64,000 bases of DNA from NCBI RefSeq assembly GCF_013386115.1, contig NZ_JACAOR010000001.1, positions 710,639 through 774,638 on the forward strand, in the 5' to 3' direction. Position numbers and translations under genes: made by a program. The first letter of the stretch is position 1. Every line of letters begins with the position of its first letter. This stretch comes from Pseudomonas gingeri. Its GTDB lineage: Bacteria > Pseudomonadota > Gammaproteobacteria > Pseudomonadales > Pseudomonadaceae. A model generated the notes under the pieces. That model did no database searches. It had not been told where the DNA came from and saw nothing but the letters and a program-made list of their open reading frames with translations. Of this stretch, positions 12,201-18,559 are shown one piece after another.

Positions 12201-12751
12201 TGGAATTCCAGGGTGGTATCGCGACCGATGTTGAAGGTTTCCCAGTTGAGGATTGCCTTGTCGGCGGTCTGCTTGATCGACACATTGGTCTTGCCGTTGC
12301 TATCGGTCTGCACCGGTGCTTCGGCGTTGACGAACAGCGGCTTGCCGTCCGGCCCGATCACGAAGTTCAGGCCGTTGCCGCCCAGGCCGTTGTGGATGGT
12401 CTGCGGCGCGATCAGCGCGGCCGAGCGGCCGGCAGCCTGCGCCGCCTGCTGGGCGGCGATGGCCGCCACGGTGTTGTTGAGGTTGCTCAGGGAGCGTTGC
12501 AGGACCTGGTTGGCCCGTTGCTGTTGCGCCAGCGGCGGTGGCGAGCCTGGCGTCACCCCGGGCCGCGCCGCGCCCGAGGCCTGGGCCGCGCCCTTGGCCG
12601 CGAACCAATTCGAACTGAATGCCAGCGGCTGCGCCTGGGCGCCACCGGCGACCAGCAGCAGCGCAATGGCCTGGGCCAGCGGCTTGAGGTGCCAGGGACC
12701 GGTGCCCGTGTTGCCGGAAAACGCTTCGGATTGGTTTTTGAGGAGACGCAT
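275..12751 (-). CDS. pdtA: Giant two-partner-secretion exoprotein (TpsA, PdtA-like)
   Basis: A 4158-residue exoprotein of the filamentous haemagglutinin family, secreted across the outer membrane by a TpsB partner and expected at the cell surface. The start is the ATG at 12751, after AAAAGGAA; an in-frame ATG 38 codons upstream lacks a good site. Residues 1-40 form a long signal peptide ending near GGAQA. The TPS secretion domain follows (about 100-340), with the hallmark NQNGVIFSGSSQVNVRNLV near residue 217. The rest is thousands of residues of glycine/asparagine-rich beta-helix repeats. The C-terminal third resembles the DUF3739 family. Length and neighbours (DING protein upstream, phdA downstream) match P. 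aeruginosa PdtA (PA0690), induced by phosphate starvation. All six cysteines I find sit in three short pairs (about 1992 and within 2981-3064). The TpsB gene must lie left of the window. Confidence 0.88.
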   Translation of the reverse strand: MRLLKNQSEAFSGNTGTGPWHLKPLAQAIALLLVAGGAQAQPLAFSSNWFAAKGAAQASGAARPGVTPGSPPPLAQQQRANQVLQRSLSNLNNTVAAIAAQQAAQAAGRSAALIAPQTIHNGLGGNGLNFVIGPDGKPLFVNAEAPVQTDSNGKTNVSIKQTADKAILNWETFNIGRDTTLEFQQNADWAVLNKVNNATAPSQIQGQIKGAGTVMVLNQNGVIFSGSSQVNVRNLVVAATTMKDEDFRDHGLYNGTQPVFTGAAGKVEVQSGARIETHAPASSTAGGGYVLLLGSEVENAGTISTQKGQTLMAAGDSFVIRKGYSTDGNPNSTTRGNEVSVIRDNASAAGKVTNSGIVMAATGDITLAGHEVMQNGVLLASTSVDTRGTLHLNATGNGASVVLGEGSTSAILIDNSSALNSQLSGQTGPITNATDNIVGAGNDRRALSRVEVNSDGTVDFRNGSITLATGGQVMVNAGQRSLVRDGATIDVSGAVGVQVAMEANSIKVNIQGNEQRDAAVNRDGGKLNSTDVWVDVRDLVFVPAGTNGYPTDRWYTAGGLLEVSGYLGTQAHSIGEWMAQGGVVNFTGNDVVTQAGSQINVSGGTLDVQGGMIKQSWLKGANGRLYEISSAPGDILYTGIYKGYESTSTRWGQTEYFYNPLLAPRERYESGYVVGRDAGSLVIGTRNAVLEGNVVGDTFQGDRQTRAAQAGLDGYNQSQKAAARGAQLVVGNYVPYYVKSSGLLQYALGADANTLKNVVLNQSSEQIAAGLDLNTALPTDRQGTLVLNTDRLNGFNLGALKVAATGNITVDSAVQVGNGGNITLFGPQVDVNANLTARAGSIQVGNVLQQFGSNGLADSTLGGAGRVTVGQGVKLDARGLWTNQMLETGNNSGLAYLNGGTISLRSSGDLTLGTDSVVDVSSGGALLFKNRQQGGKGGDVTLAANANVSTGTGKLTLGGEIRGQGVNGGGTLSMQAGKVLISDSATGAPADTLLLNGGFFNKGFSAYDIKGNQGLIVADGTQVDVSMPVYRFGEQALVTPGGGDPSAALETWTPPVYQEDAIKGVLTQRKGASLSLQAGTFQSTAADMATVEAVIGKGAVINVDPGQSIAVRSIGQLTVDGRLNAWGGNITLGQVAQSGTTTEVPNAAGHGRSIWIGEQAVLDVAARAVTAVDARGNRYGQVRRGGSIVIGGEIDHATGQASAADLFVVIREGATLDASGAQATLDIPGQGAIQVASDGGSISIASRNGVYLDGDMFARAGGVGAAGGSLAVALESNSYLLPAADRVLQLRELIISQHRDASLLPLGSDAGSVADSLAYGHGRLAADQVRDGGFGNLALLSNGVLSFDGDVNLALNQSLSLYSGALGLAESSAANARIQLSAAYVRLAGLAPMGKDFHTSPTLRTGTSTQATQGVFEVQSQLLDVRDQVRFGARGTIAQQAGSLTLDRRGFEQVNLRSEGDMRLLASTGTIPTTSLITPAALGLIAAQIYPDTNAQALISARRVDIGRTTATTPRVPYSAFGRLTVEADLINQGGVLRAPLGSLILGRSDAGPGNPAATAEVNLLSGSLTSVSGKGLIMPYGGTVDGITYLYNGVPLDKSLLSNEDGKVPRGIEMRGQSVAVDEGAVVDVSGGGDLTGAGFISGRGGSTDARFNPLVQFNADGSFTLPGLSTNPIYAIIPGVQAGYAPGGSSDPVVGRQITIGAGVPGLPAGIYTLLPSSYALLPGAFRVEINGLSGQGGALGAQAMRNGSWSTSGSLSIAGTGIRDSLSSQVIVTSADVLRRYSQYNETSLSSFILADAAKLGVPPILMARDAKAFDLKLDLNTTGRPSFSFSGQLLAERGAGGNGSTTAITTTQGGIEVVAKGTAATPGFVGVTLEDADLNAIGSKSLALGGAATAVYGQGGNYLTFKNGSNVTLRSGAGLVGPEVFLLGNVLVEQGASISTLGQGAAARQGAGYIYAPGTVSVLAVSNDRLNVLAPEAGGSGSIRVGGCDTTCTGTTSLYSEGTIVMATNNTFALDESVRYGTRHLTLAVGAINAGSAQSLADMAANNALPSGLTLNQSVLDRLLRGDTSTGAPALETLELSARDAFNFYGDVVLDTYDSVTGQSRLKELVLTTPAIYGAGTSANNATIRTADLIWNGAQGKPGTVVNGGAGTGSGNLNIQAERIEFGYGPNTQPGTLPSYDRLALGFANVNLSASDRITANHKGSLAVYQSQGAYVEGKGYSYSGGNLNMLTPLLTGEAGSVNKITAGGAIRMSAPAGSTPGDATLGSGTLGAELALSGKSIVLDTRIALPSGKLTLDAEGDLTLTDAARIDMSGRKVSLNDVDKYSWGGDATLQSRTGSIRQAAGSVIDLRAVNNQAGTLKVVALDPSAGLVDLQGQILGSSSGYYDAGGTLVPYKSGGVDIRAQRLGLTGTLDSQFAALNQRLNDGQVFGSRSFQLKQGDLNIGSDIKAGDVNVSVDNGRLTVSGTIDASGERVGSIRLAGKNGLTLDGNAVLDAHGSVLRVDSYGKIIDSPNRAIVELSSGDGTLTLASGARIDLRHGTAAKPGQGDGQARGTLELNAPRIGSDGRPTSADGSQGQDAATHGDIAIDARTGLIIQGAKSIALNAVQRYTDAKDGVDPAVSGRPYQYIDQDYLDQKDKESAKFIENAVHNNTLLDDKLAGLHNATYDDVFHLRPGVEVVAKGDLVVQGDLDLSGYRYASLRAGEAGALVMRAGGDLDIYGSINDGFAPPPKTQDDTGWLLTEGKQMFGGDVVLPKGGIVLQQDTAFPAGKVLNYDLPIQALTVAAGTVLPATGTLGADISLPAGTVLSGAIYNANGTLAYAAGTLLDQPLVVVAGMKLGAGTRLAGNTALGAMTWPAGVPLPSRPLASINDSNPNVVMLAGSITLLKGSVIPSMTDLKLGGKSIDLRDGAQGSNWAVAQMLPEGSQSWSIRLVAGADTAAADTRLTDPYAEHGTIRLADTHYGMTAVPAAGALVWTKEGSLDIYGDESMVGKPIDFDLIGWPTMCQDSPSFCAVPPPVYLWTREGSLDIYGDESMVGQPIDFALIGWPTMCEDSPGFCKAQASDYTLEPSKANFSVLRTGTGDLELLSAGNLNMNSLYGVYTAGSSTPVSAEFNRPRGRNGTLLPDQLGGYESLVDGGTGSLYRAWYPDHGGNLLLSVGGNLTGDALAMREKQSGDPAQLPSASLGNWLWRQGSGTPLAGGDNIPTAWWINFGTYTSLNSGSALTGFTGFGTLGGGNVDVRVGGDAGTLVQMGDSVSGNQSAALRSQGLILAVGSTGRVGADGQLMLTGGGDLNLQVGGGVNPTLAARNPLDKNGNPLAPIHDLQGALINLRGNLQVQAGALGGIDLHYGAVSVDHDKTDTRSFDPYTASLASSTGGLVLIPGDATISLSTRGDLVVGGATDPGRVSLPNSVALDLNPAAATPNPFSGMGYSWFSLWTDHTAIDLFSAGGNLTPSTQLGEIKTSGTAALEGRNSSATDGRFVYPSILRAVAANGSFYYGPSALYSASNLANANNYSLLLAPSANGQLEFLAADSLYGGGYAINQSGAAASAIATPFKPAFIAYDAGGNKVIDNQGGTAIVADPLAVGGRYPLFAFGADTASTRSNVLPARFYARDGDIVGLRTGEILSFANGSTWYESAGPVRIMAGRDIVSSGKAAGGSSIPTDQGLAAGETSGNLFAHNDPTDISVIQAGRDLLYSAFNVAGPGTLEVTAGRNILMEDKVSITSLGAVVPGDSRPGADIVLQAGAGSNGADYARFIAAYLDPANLAQPGESLSGQGAKVAKTYEAQLVAWLAGRYGFSGDVGQARAYYAALAPEQQRVFAREVYFAELKAGGREYNQVGGPREGSYLRGREAIAALFPETDVAGNPIGYQGDITLFGGSGVHTNFGGSIQMLTPGGKQVFGIEGAAPPSTAGVITQGSGDIQLYSQGSILLGQSRIMTTFGGSIMGWSAQGDINAGRGSKTTVVYTPPKRVYDDWGNVSLSPAVPSTGAGIATLNPIPEVKPGDIDLIAPLGTIDAGEAGIRVSGNVNIAALHVVNAANIQVQGKSSGVPVVASVNTGAITSASAAASSATQAADDVARQQQANARQNQPSVFTVQVLSFGQERLEPSREGASRSPAYNPDSPVQVLGAGPLDEQARQRLTAEERGNLTL
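3560..3811 (-). repeat. 46-residue tandem duplication inside pdtA
   Basis: Two in-frame copies of a 38-residue block (3698-3811 and 3560-3673, period 138 bases) lie in the last third of the exoprotein. Each runs from WT(K/R)EGSLDIYGDESMVG through PIDF and LIGWPTMC to a second cysteine seven residues on. The copies differ at only a handful of positions, so the duplication is recent or kept uniform. It breaks the glycine/asparagine beta-helix texture and carries four of the protein's six cysteines. Confidence 0.9.
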
Positions 12752-12956
12752 CACGACTGTTCCTTTTCCTGTTGCACGGAAATTGCTGAACACCGGCACC
12801 CGGGACGCAGGGACGGCTAATAAGAAGAAGGCGGTTGGCGAGGGGCGGGACCGAACGCTTGTCATGGAAAGTTCACGAAAACGTGAATGGCGGGGCCAGA
12901 TCGATTGACCGGCACTGACAGGCTCCGGTCCGGAAATGAAAACACCCCTGATGGAA

Positions 12957-12989
12957 GAACCGGCGATAGCCTTGGGCTACCGCCGGTTC
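12957..12989 (-). terminator. Hairpin after the DING protein gene
   Basis: Two 14-base arms (12957-12970 and 12976-12989) pair with one mismatch (GAACCGGCGATAGC against GAACCGGCGGTAGC) around a five-base loop. No strong T-run follows on the minus strand (TTCCATC), so it may be a weak terminator or an RNA-stabilising hairpin. The rest of the 265-base gap down to pdtA (12752-12956) should hold the pdtA promoter. A CTGTCAG at 12915-12921, like a PhoB half-site, lacks a clear second half-site at the 11-base period. Confidence 0.55.
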
Positions 12990-13016
12990 CGGGTGAAAAC
13001 CGATGAAACCCGAAGG

Positions 13017-14150
13017 TTACAGCGGACGGCCGATGCCGTTGCAGACGCTGGTGTCGCCGACTGCCAGGCTGTTGGAAGTCAGGAAGGCACCGCGAATTGC
13101 GGATTTCCAGGTACCGCTCAATGGAATGAACTTGTGGGCGGTGATGATCGAGTCGTTGTTCGAGATCGCGCCGTAGTGCTTGGTCATGAAATCACGCACC
13201 GAAGTGGTGACCGCAGCATCACGGTAGCACTGACCGATATCCAGGAAGGTGTAGGCAACCAGGCTGTAGCCAGTGGCCGGGTTAGCCAACACAGGCGCCC
13301 AGTTGGCAGGGTTGTTGCGGGCAGTACCGGTAGGAGGAGCGATGGCGCTCAGGGCAGTGGTGACGTTGCCAACGGTTGGCAGCAGGCCGTTGACCTTGGC
13401 TACCACAGCATTGTTGGTGGCGTCGACGCTGTCCGGACCGACATAACCGATGGCGCCTGGAGTGGCGGCTACGGTGGATGCCATGTCGCCGCTGGTCGCC
13501 ACCGCGATCCAGTTGGCTGGTTCTGCGCCAGTCTGAGCGGTAGTGAAGGTGCTGCTGGTGGTGAACAGGGTTGGGCACTGGCTGTTCAGGTGACGCGACA
13601 GTACTTCGGAAGTACCGCTGCTACCGGAACGGTAGACCACGACGATTGGCGTGGTGTCGGTAGTGCCGAGCAGAGCACCCCAGGTAGCGGCCTGGCCGGA
13701 GAAAGCCTGGCACAGTTGGGCGCTGGTCAGGTCAAGGTTGGTGATACCCGACTTGTTGTAAGGGATGGTGACCGAAGTGCCCACCGATGGAATCTGGATC
13801 AGCGGACCCCAGTTGGCGGCGTTAGGAAGACCAGCGGTGTTGTGAGCGGTGTTGTAGGTTTCGAGCTCGGCGGTGGAAGTACCGCTGCTGAGGATCGAGT
13901 CGCTACCGGCGTAGCTGACTGGCACGCCAGCGGCCTTGCCGAATTGAGTGGCGTCGTTTTTCAGGAAGGCCGTCTTGCCCGCGCCGCTACCCACACCGAC
14001 GTAAACGTCGAAGGTCGAAGGACGGAATGCCGAGTCGTTGTACAGGCCTTCTGGCAGAGTGGCGCCGCCACCCACTACGGCGGCCATCGATTGGGCCGAA
14101 GCCAGTGCAGCAACAGCCAGGGAGGCGGCCATCAGAGTGCGCTTAAACAT
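13017..14150 (-). CDS. Secreted DING/PstS-like phosphate-binding protein (LapA/LapB type)
   Basis: A 377-residue exported protein. The start MFKRTLMAAS (ATG at 14150) follows AAGGAGA and gives a classical signal peptide cleaved after AQSMA. The mature N-terminus VVGGGATLPEGLY is the signature of DING/PstS-like phosphate-binding proteins. Several such Pseudomonas proteins are annotated as low-molecular-weight alkaline phosphatases (LapA PA0688, LapB PA0689) and, for LapA, use the Hxc type II system. Motifs GSGAGK, SDSIL, and TIPYNKSGITNLDLT and RSGSSGTSE fit the phosphate-binding fold. It sits directly upstream of pdtA in the same direction, as in P. aeruginosa, and should be phosphate-starvation induced. 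Whether it is a phosphatase or only a binder cannot be read from sequence; I therefore give no symbol. Confidence 0.82.
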   Translation of the reverse strand: MFKRTLMAASLAVAALASAQSMAAVVGGGATLPEGLYNDSAFRPSTFDVYVGVGSGAGKTAFLKNDATQFGKAAGVPVSYAGSDSILSSGTSTAELETYNTAHNTAGLPNAANWGPLIQIPSVGTSVTIPYNKSGITNLDLTSAQLCQAFSGQAATWGALLGTTDTTPIVVVYRSGSSGTSEVLSRHLNSQCPTLFTTSSTFTTAQTGAEPANWIAVATSGDMASTVAATPGAIGYVGPDSVDATNNAVVAKVNGLLPTVGNVTTALSAIAPPTGTARNNPANWAPVLANPATGYSLVAYTFLDIGQCYRDAAVTTSVRDFMTKHYGAISNNDSIITAHKFIPLSGTWKSAIRGAFLTSNSLAVGDTSVCNGIGRPL

Positions 14151-14489
14151 GAAGAATCTCCTTTCGTCGTGTTCGTACGTTGAGTTGTTTGCTCGTTCGT
14201 GACGCCATGGCACTCGATGCGTCGCCTTGGTTCCAGACGACTTGTGGGCTGAGGCCATGGGACAGAAGTTCTCAATTTCCGGTGACAGATCAGGGAAAAA
14301 ACCTCGGGTGAATCTCATTGATTTTCAAATAAATTCTCGGGTGTTCGCAGCACTTTCACCCCGTAATGGCGGGGGTTTTACGGGAGTGGCAAAGAGCCCG
14401 TCGCTACAGGCGGCAAGACACGGGCGGCCCTTGAGCGGATATGACAGAACGAGGAACCCGAGTTCTGCCGGGGCCACATGCTAAGGTGC
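14151..14489. promoter_or_regulatory. Divergent intergenic region, possible PhoB half-sites
   Basis: A 339-base gap separates the divergent DING protein and DUF1345 genes. On the minus strand CTGTCAC (14282-14288) and CTGTC (14261-14265) resemble PhoB half-sites, but their start-to-start spacing of 23 is not the canonical 11-base period. Another CTGTCAT on the minus strand sits at 14441-14447. A seven-base inverted repeat CCCGTAA...TTACGGG spans 14360-14384. No coding region was recognised here. Confidence 0.35.
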
Positions 14490-15158
14490 ATGAATATTTT
14501 TCGAACACGAGCCTTTATGCCCCATTTAGCCCGCACCCATCCGCGCCTGACCATCGCCGCCCTCCTCGGCCTCGCCGTGGGTGTACTCGCCCCGGTCAGT
14601 CCGCTGCTGAACAAGATCCTGGTCGGCTGGAATGCCGGCGTCTGGGCTTACCTGGCACTGATGATGTGGTTGACGGTGATGGCCAGGCCCGAGGATGTGC
14701 AGCGCTTTGTCGAACGTGAGGATGAAAATGCCGGCCTGGTGCTGTTGATGGTGTCCATCGCGGCGATTGCCAGCCTGGCGGCGATCACTTTCGAGCTGGC
14801 CGGCAGCAAGGATCTGGACAGCCATGCCAGGGCCCTGCGCTACGCCTTTACCGGATTGACGGTACTGGGTTCATGGTTGCTGATCGGGGTGATTTTCAGC
14901 GTGCACTATGCGCGGCAGTTTTATCTGTCCGAGGAGAAGGCCCCGCCGCTGCGCTTTGCCGATGGCGAGCAGCATCCGGACTACTGGGACTTCCTGTACT
15001 TCTCGTTCACCATCAGCGTGGCGGTGCAGACGTCGGATGTCGGGGTCGCGACCAAGGCGTTGCGCAAGGTGGTGCTGGCGCAGTCGCTGATCGGTTTCCT
15101 GTTCAACACGGCGATCCTGGGGTTTTCGATCAATATCGCGGCGGGGTTGTTTGGCTGA
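14490..15158 (+). CDS. DUF1345 family inner-membrane protein
   Basis: About 222 residues, almost all hydrophobic, with roughly five to six membrane segments. A cytoplasmic or periplasmic loop (about residues 60-80 and 145-165) carries charged residues, and [21 protein letters not shown] is the conserved centre of the DUF1345 family, which resembles a potassium-channel-like pore helix. The function is unknown. The start is uncertain: ATG at 14490 follows AAGG closely, but 14478 (MLRC) and 14517 ([10 protein letters not shown], the point where the hydrophobic core begins) are also possible. It stands alone, divergent from the DING gene. Confidence 0.75.
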   Translation: MNIFRTRAFMPHLARTHPRLTIAALLGLAVGVLAPVSPLLNKILVGWNAGVWAYLALMMWLTVMARPEDVQRFVEREDENAGLVLLMVSIAAIASLAAITFELAGSKDLDSHARALRYAFTGLTVLGSWLLIGVIFSVHYARQFYLSEEKAPPLRFADGEQHPDYWDFLYFSFTISVAVQTSDVGVATKALRKVVLAQSLIGFLFNTAILGFSINIAAGLFG

Positions 15159-15216
15159 AAACGCTTGCAAGACCCGGCAAGACCCGGCGAAAGCGCGGGT
15201 GTGTGGGCCTGGCTTG

Positions 15217-15289
15217 TGTGGGAGCGGGCTTGCCCGCGAAGAGGGCCTTGAAGGCGCTAAAAGCTCCGCGGGCAAGCCCGACTCCCACA
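15217..15289. repeat. REP-type inverted pair
   Basis: TGTGGGAGCGGGCTTGCCCGC (15217-15237) faces its near-complement GCGGGCAAGCCCG then CTCCCACA (ending 15289). This is the common Pseudomonas REP unit arranged as an inverted pair, lying between the convergent DUF1345 and hpd genes, where it may also act as a two-way terminator or RNA-stabilising hairpin. Confidence 0.85.
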
Positions 15290-15305
15290 GGGATCGTGTC
15301 GGACG

Positions 15306-16382
15306 TCACTCGGTCGCGAGCACGCCACGACGGACCTGGTCACGCTCGATGGACTCGAACAGCGCCTTGAAGTTGCCTTCGCCGAAGCCATCGTCGCCCT
15401 TGCGCTGGATGAACTCGAAGAACACCGGGCCCATCAGGGTTTCCGAGAAGATCTGCAGCAGCAGTCGCTTGTCACCCTCTTGCGAGGAACCGTCCAGCAG
15501 GATGCCGCGCGATTGCAGCTCCGCGACCGGTTCGCCGTGGTTGGGCAAGCGGCCTTCGAGCATCTCGTAGTAGGTTTCCGGCGGCGCGGTCATGAAGCGC
15601 ATGCCGATCTTCTTCAACTGGTCCCAGGTCTTGACCAGGTCGTCGGTGAGGAACGCCACGTGCTGGATGCCCTCGCCGTTGAACTGCATCAGGAACTCTT
15701 CGATCTGCCCGGCGCCCTTGGATGACTCTTCGTTCAGCGGGATGCGGATCATGCCGTCCGGAGCGGTCATGGCCTTGGAGGTCAGGCCGGTGTATTCGCC
15801 CTTGATGTCGAAGTAGCGGATCTCGCGGAAGTTGAACAGCGTCTCGTAGAACTTCGCCCAGTAGGCCATGCGCCCGCGGTAGACGTTGTGGGTCAGGTGG
15901 TCGATGATCTTCAGGCCCGCGCCCTGTGGGTGACGGTCGACGCCCTCGAGGTAGACGAAGTCGATGTCATAGATCGAGCTGCCTTCGCCATAACGGTCGA
16001 TCAGGTACAGCGGCGCGCCGCCGATACCCTTGATCGCCGGCAGGTTCAGTTCCATCGGACCGGTGGCGATATGGATCGGCTGGGCACCCAACTCCAGGGC
16101 ACGGGCATAGGCTTTCTGGGCGTTCTGCACACGGAAAGCCATGCCGCAGACCGACGGGCCGTGCTCGGCTGCGAAGTACGAGGCCACGCTGTGGGGTTCG
16201 TTGTTGAGGATCAGGTTGATCGCGCCCTGACGGTACAGGTGCACGTTCTTGGAACGGTGGGTCGCGACCTTGGTGAAGCCCATGATCTCGAAGATCGGCT
16301 CCAGGGTGTTCGGGGTCGGCGATGCGAATTCGATGAATTCAAAGCCCATCAGGCCCATTGGGTTTTCGAAGATATCTGCCAT
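15306..16382 (-). CDS. hpd: 4-hydroxyphenylpyruvate dioxygenase
   Basis: A 358-residue Fe(II) dioxygenase that turns 4-hydroxyphenylpyruvate into homogentisate in tyrosine breakdown. It has the two vicinal-oxygen-chelate halves of the family. The metal ligands are visible as H162 (IIDHLTHNV), H241 (GIQHVAF) and E323 ([20 protein letters not shown]). Length and sequence are those of the well-studied Pseudomonas enzyme. The ATG at 16382 follows GAGGCGCCACC. It is a single-gene unit: downstream is a REP pair, upstream a 211-base gap with a repeated TTTACGCC motif that may be its activator site. Confidence 0.97.
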   Translation of the reverse strand: MADIFENPMGLMGFEFIEFASPTPNTLEPIFEIMGFTKVATHRSKNVHLYRQGAINLILNNEPHSVASYFAAEHGPSVCGMAFRVQNAQKAYARALELGAQPIHIATGPMELNLPAIKGIGGAPLYLIDRYGEGSSIYDIDFVYLEGVDRHPQGAGLKIIDHLTHNVYRGRMAYWAKFYETLFNFREIRYFDIKGEYTGLTSKAMTAPDGMIRIPLNEESSKGAGQIEEFLMQFNGEGIQHVAFLTDDLVKTWDQLKKIGMRFMTAPPETYYEMLEGRLPNHGEPVAELQSRGILLDGSSQEGDKRLLLQIFSETLMGPVFFEFIQRKGDDGFGEGNFKALFESIERDQVRRGVLATE

Positions 16383-16534
16383 GGTGGCGCCTCATCATAT
16401 CAATCAAGTAACGGTCGGTTAGTTGCTGTCGATGCGGACGCTGGCGGGTGGCGCACAGGAAATTCCCCGCACGCTGCGGGCAAGAAAGTCGCCGTAGATC
16501 AGTTGGAACCCAAGTAGCTTCATGAGACTTTATT

Positions 16535-16568
16535 CTTATAGGCGTAAATTGATTCTACATGGCGTAAA
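16535..16568 (-). promoter_or_regulatory. Candidate hpd promoter with direct repeat
   Basis: On the minus strand TTTACGCC occurs twice exactly 20 bases apart (16561-16568 and 16541-16548), and the second copy runs directly into TATAAG (16535-16540), a plausible -10 box with no good -35. Two turns of helix between copies upstream of a weak promoter is the usual look of an activator site; hpd starts about 150 bases further. The activator is not identified. Confidence 0.35.
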
Positions 16569-16593
16569 CCGTTTTGTCCGTATCCCTTTTGCA

Positions 16594-17532
16594 TTACCGT
16601 TTGGGCAACAGCCGCGCCGGCCGGTTGCACAGGTAGATACCGGCCATGATCAGCACACCGCCCAGGCACATGATCGACGTCAACTGCTCCCCCAGCAAGA
16701 GTGCGCCGCAGATCACCGCAGTCAGCGGATTGAGGCCGATGAATACACCGGCGCGTGTCGCGCCGATACGCTGGATACCGTCGTAATACCAGATATAGGC
16801 CAGGGCCGAACCCAGGCCGCCGAGGTAGACCAGGCTCAGCAGTTGGGGCGCAGTCAAGGCGTCGATCACGTCAAGGCTCGCCTCCCCGCGCAGCCAGGTC
16901 GCCAGCCAGAGCATCGCCGTGCCGAGCCAGATCGAATACGTCACGGTGGTCAGCGGTCCGAGGGCCCGCGTCAGGTGGCGCGAAAACAGCGAGTAGACCG
17001 CCCAGGACAGCACGCAACCGAAGATCAGCAGGTCGCCGATCCAGGCCTGGCTCGCGCCTTCGAACAGGTTGCGGTTGCCGCTGACGATCACCAGCCCCGC
17101 TCCGCCCATGCAGACCAGGATGCCGAGGATTTTCAGGGGCCCCAGGCGCTCCTTGAAGAACAGCCACGAGGCCAGCCCGAACACCGCCGGGTTCAACACC
17201 ACGATCAGCGATGCCCGCGAGGCATTGATGTAGTGCAGGCCGTAGAAGAAGCACAGGTTGTAGAGAAAGATACCGAACAGGCCCAGCACCGCCAGTTGGG
17301 CGAACTGCTTTCTGTCGGGCAGCACCAGCGGAATCCGGGCCACCGCGATAAACACCAGCAGGATCAGGCTGGCCAGCAGGAAGCGCAGGCTCGCCAGCAG
17401 CAACGGCGCGATATCGGCGGAAAGGAAACGCCCGGCGACAAAAGTCCCGCCCCAGATCATCGAGACCCCGGCGAGCTTGAAATACACCCACAGATCATGA
17501 CTGGGGCTGAAGGCAGGTGCCTGGGTATGCAT
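16594..17532 (-). CDS. EamA/DMT family transporter
   Basis: A 312-residue inner-membrane protein with ten predicted membrane segments made of two EamA repeats, typical of drug/metabolite exporters. The start MHTQAPAFSP follows AGGAGAAAAC, an excellent site. Landmarks are SMIWGGTFVAGRF at the first segment, SRASLIVVLNPAVFGLASW near the middle and GLNPLTAVICGALLLGE in the second repeat. It is transcribed divergently from the LysR gene at 17621, with 88 bases between, so that regulator probably controls it. The substrate cannot be read from the sequence; amino acids or metabolites are common for the family. Confidence 0.85.
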   Translation of the reverse strand: MHTQAPAFSPSHDLWVYFKLAGVSMIWGGTFVAGRFLSADIAPLLLASLRFLLASLILLVFIAVARIPLVLPDRKQFAQLAVLGLFGIFLYNLCFFYGLHYINASRASLIVVLNPAVFGLASWLFFKERLGPLKILGILVCMGGAGLVIVSGNRNLFEGASQAWIGDLLIFGCVLSWAVYSLFSRHLTRALGPLTTVTYSIWLGTAMLWLATWLRGEASLDVIDALTAPQLLSLVYLGGLGSALAYIWYYDGIQRIGATRAGVFIGLNPLTAVICGALLLGEQLTSIMCLGGVLIMAGIYLCNRPARLLPKR

Positions 17533-17606
17533 GTTTTCTCCTGGGCGTTGGCCCGACCTGTTGCTAACCTGCGCGCATTATTTTATTTATTCTCGATCAT
17601 CGTAAA

Positions 17607-17622
17607 ATGAGTAAACGCTCAT
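17607..17622. promoter_or_regulatory. Inverted repeat at the LysR start codon
   Basis: ATGAG and CTCAT form a perfect five-base inverted repeat with a six-base spacer overlapping the LysR start codon. It is short, but lies where a self-repressing site would be expected between the divergent LysR and EamA genes. Confidence 0.3.
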
Positions 17623-18493
17623 GACTCTGACCCAACTGGAAGTGTTTTCCCTGGTCGCCGAGCTGCAAGGCTTCACCACCGCGGCCCAGCGGCTGGGGAT
17701 CAGCCAGTCCGCGGTATCCCACGCGATCAAGGGGCTGGAGCAGGAATTGGGGGTGGAACTGATCCGCCGCCATCAGCACAAGGTCGAACTGACCGATATC
17801 GGCGCCCGCCTGCTGCAACGGGCCCGCGCCATGCTGGGCCTGGCCGACACCCTGAAACAGGAAGCCGCCGATGCCCGCGGCATGAAAAGCGGCACCCTGC
17901 GCATCGGTTCCTTTGGCCCGACCGCCTCCAGCAAGCTGCTGCCGGCGCTCCTCGAACGCTACCGGCGCGAGCACCCGGGGATCCAGGTGCATGTCGACGA
18001 GGGGCCGGACCGGCAAGTGCTGGAGTGGCTGGAGGATCGACGCATCGATATCGGTTTCGTGGTCCTGCCCGAGGAACGCTTCGATACCTTCGCCCTGGTG
18101 GAAGACCAGATGGTCGCGCTGCTGCCGACAGGCCATCCGCTCGGCCAGAAGGCGTCGGTCGAGTTGCAGGATCTCTGCGGGGAACCCTTCATTCTCACCG
18201 GTGCCGGCTCCGGTGAACTGGTCTCCAGGTTGTTCGCGGCCCAGCGCCTGGTGCCGGATGTGCGTTACCGCACCGCGCAGTTGCTCAGCATCCTGGCGAC
18301 CGTGGCCCGCGGCGAGGGCCTGACGGTCATCGCCGAACAATCGTTGCCCGAGCACCCGGCCCCGGGCTATATCAGCCGACCGTTGTCACCGCCGGTCAAG
18401 CGCAAAATCGGTATCGCCGTGCTCGACCGCCGCGAGGTTTCGCCAGCGACCCAGGCATTCATCGATCTGGCGACCGGTTTCGATTACCGCTGA
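17621..18493 (+). CDS. LysR family transcriptional regulator
   Basis: 290 residues. The winged helix-turn-helix occupies residues 1-60 (FTTAAQRLGISQSAVSHAIKGLEQELGVELIRR), followed by a linker helix and a periplasmic-binding-like effector domain starting near residue 90 (GTLRIGSFGPTAS). It is divergent from the EamA transporter and probably its regulator. No ligand can be assigned. The start ATG is the first in frame after the AT-rich promoter. Confidence 0.88.
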   Translation: MTLTQLEVFSLVAELQGFTTAAQRLGISQSAVSHAIKGLEQELGVELIRRHQHKVELTDIGARLLQRARAMLGLADTLKQEAADARGMKSGTLRIGSFGPTASSKLLPALLERYRREHPGIQVHVDEGPDRQVLEWLEDRRIDIGFVVLPEERFDTFALVEDQMVALLPTGHPLGQKASVELQDLCGEPFILTGAGSGELVSRLFAAQRLVPDVRYRTAQLLSILATVARGEGLTVIAEQSLPEHPAPGYISRPLSPPVKRKIGIAVLDRREVSPATQAFIDLATGFDYR

Positions 18494-18559
18494 GCATACG
18501 CACGCCACAACCGCCAACTATCATCCGTCTACCGCTCCCTGCCCACACAGGTTTCCCGA

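Noticed and set aside
8885..12820. Further long plus-strand frames opposite pdtA (8885-9988, 10517-11410, 11579-12820)
   Set aside because: Same reasoning: repetitive G/D/V/A-rich translations mirrored from the beta-helix repeats.
12752..12956. Canonical PhoB boxes upstream of pdtA and the DING gene
   Set aside because: Single CTGTCA-like half-sites are present but no pair with the required 11-base period; I report them only as half-sites.
14490..15158. DUF1345 gene as a potassium channel
   Set aside because: The pore-like stretch is suggestive, but there is no TVGYG-type selectivity filter ([10 protein letters not shown] instead), so only the domain family is stated.
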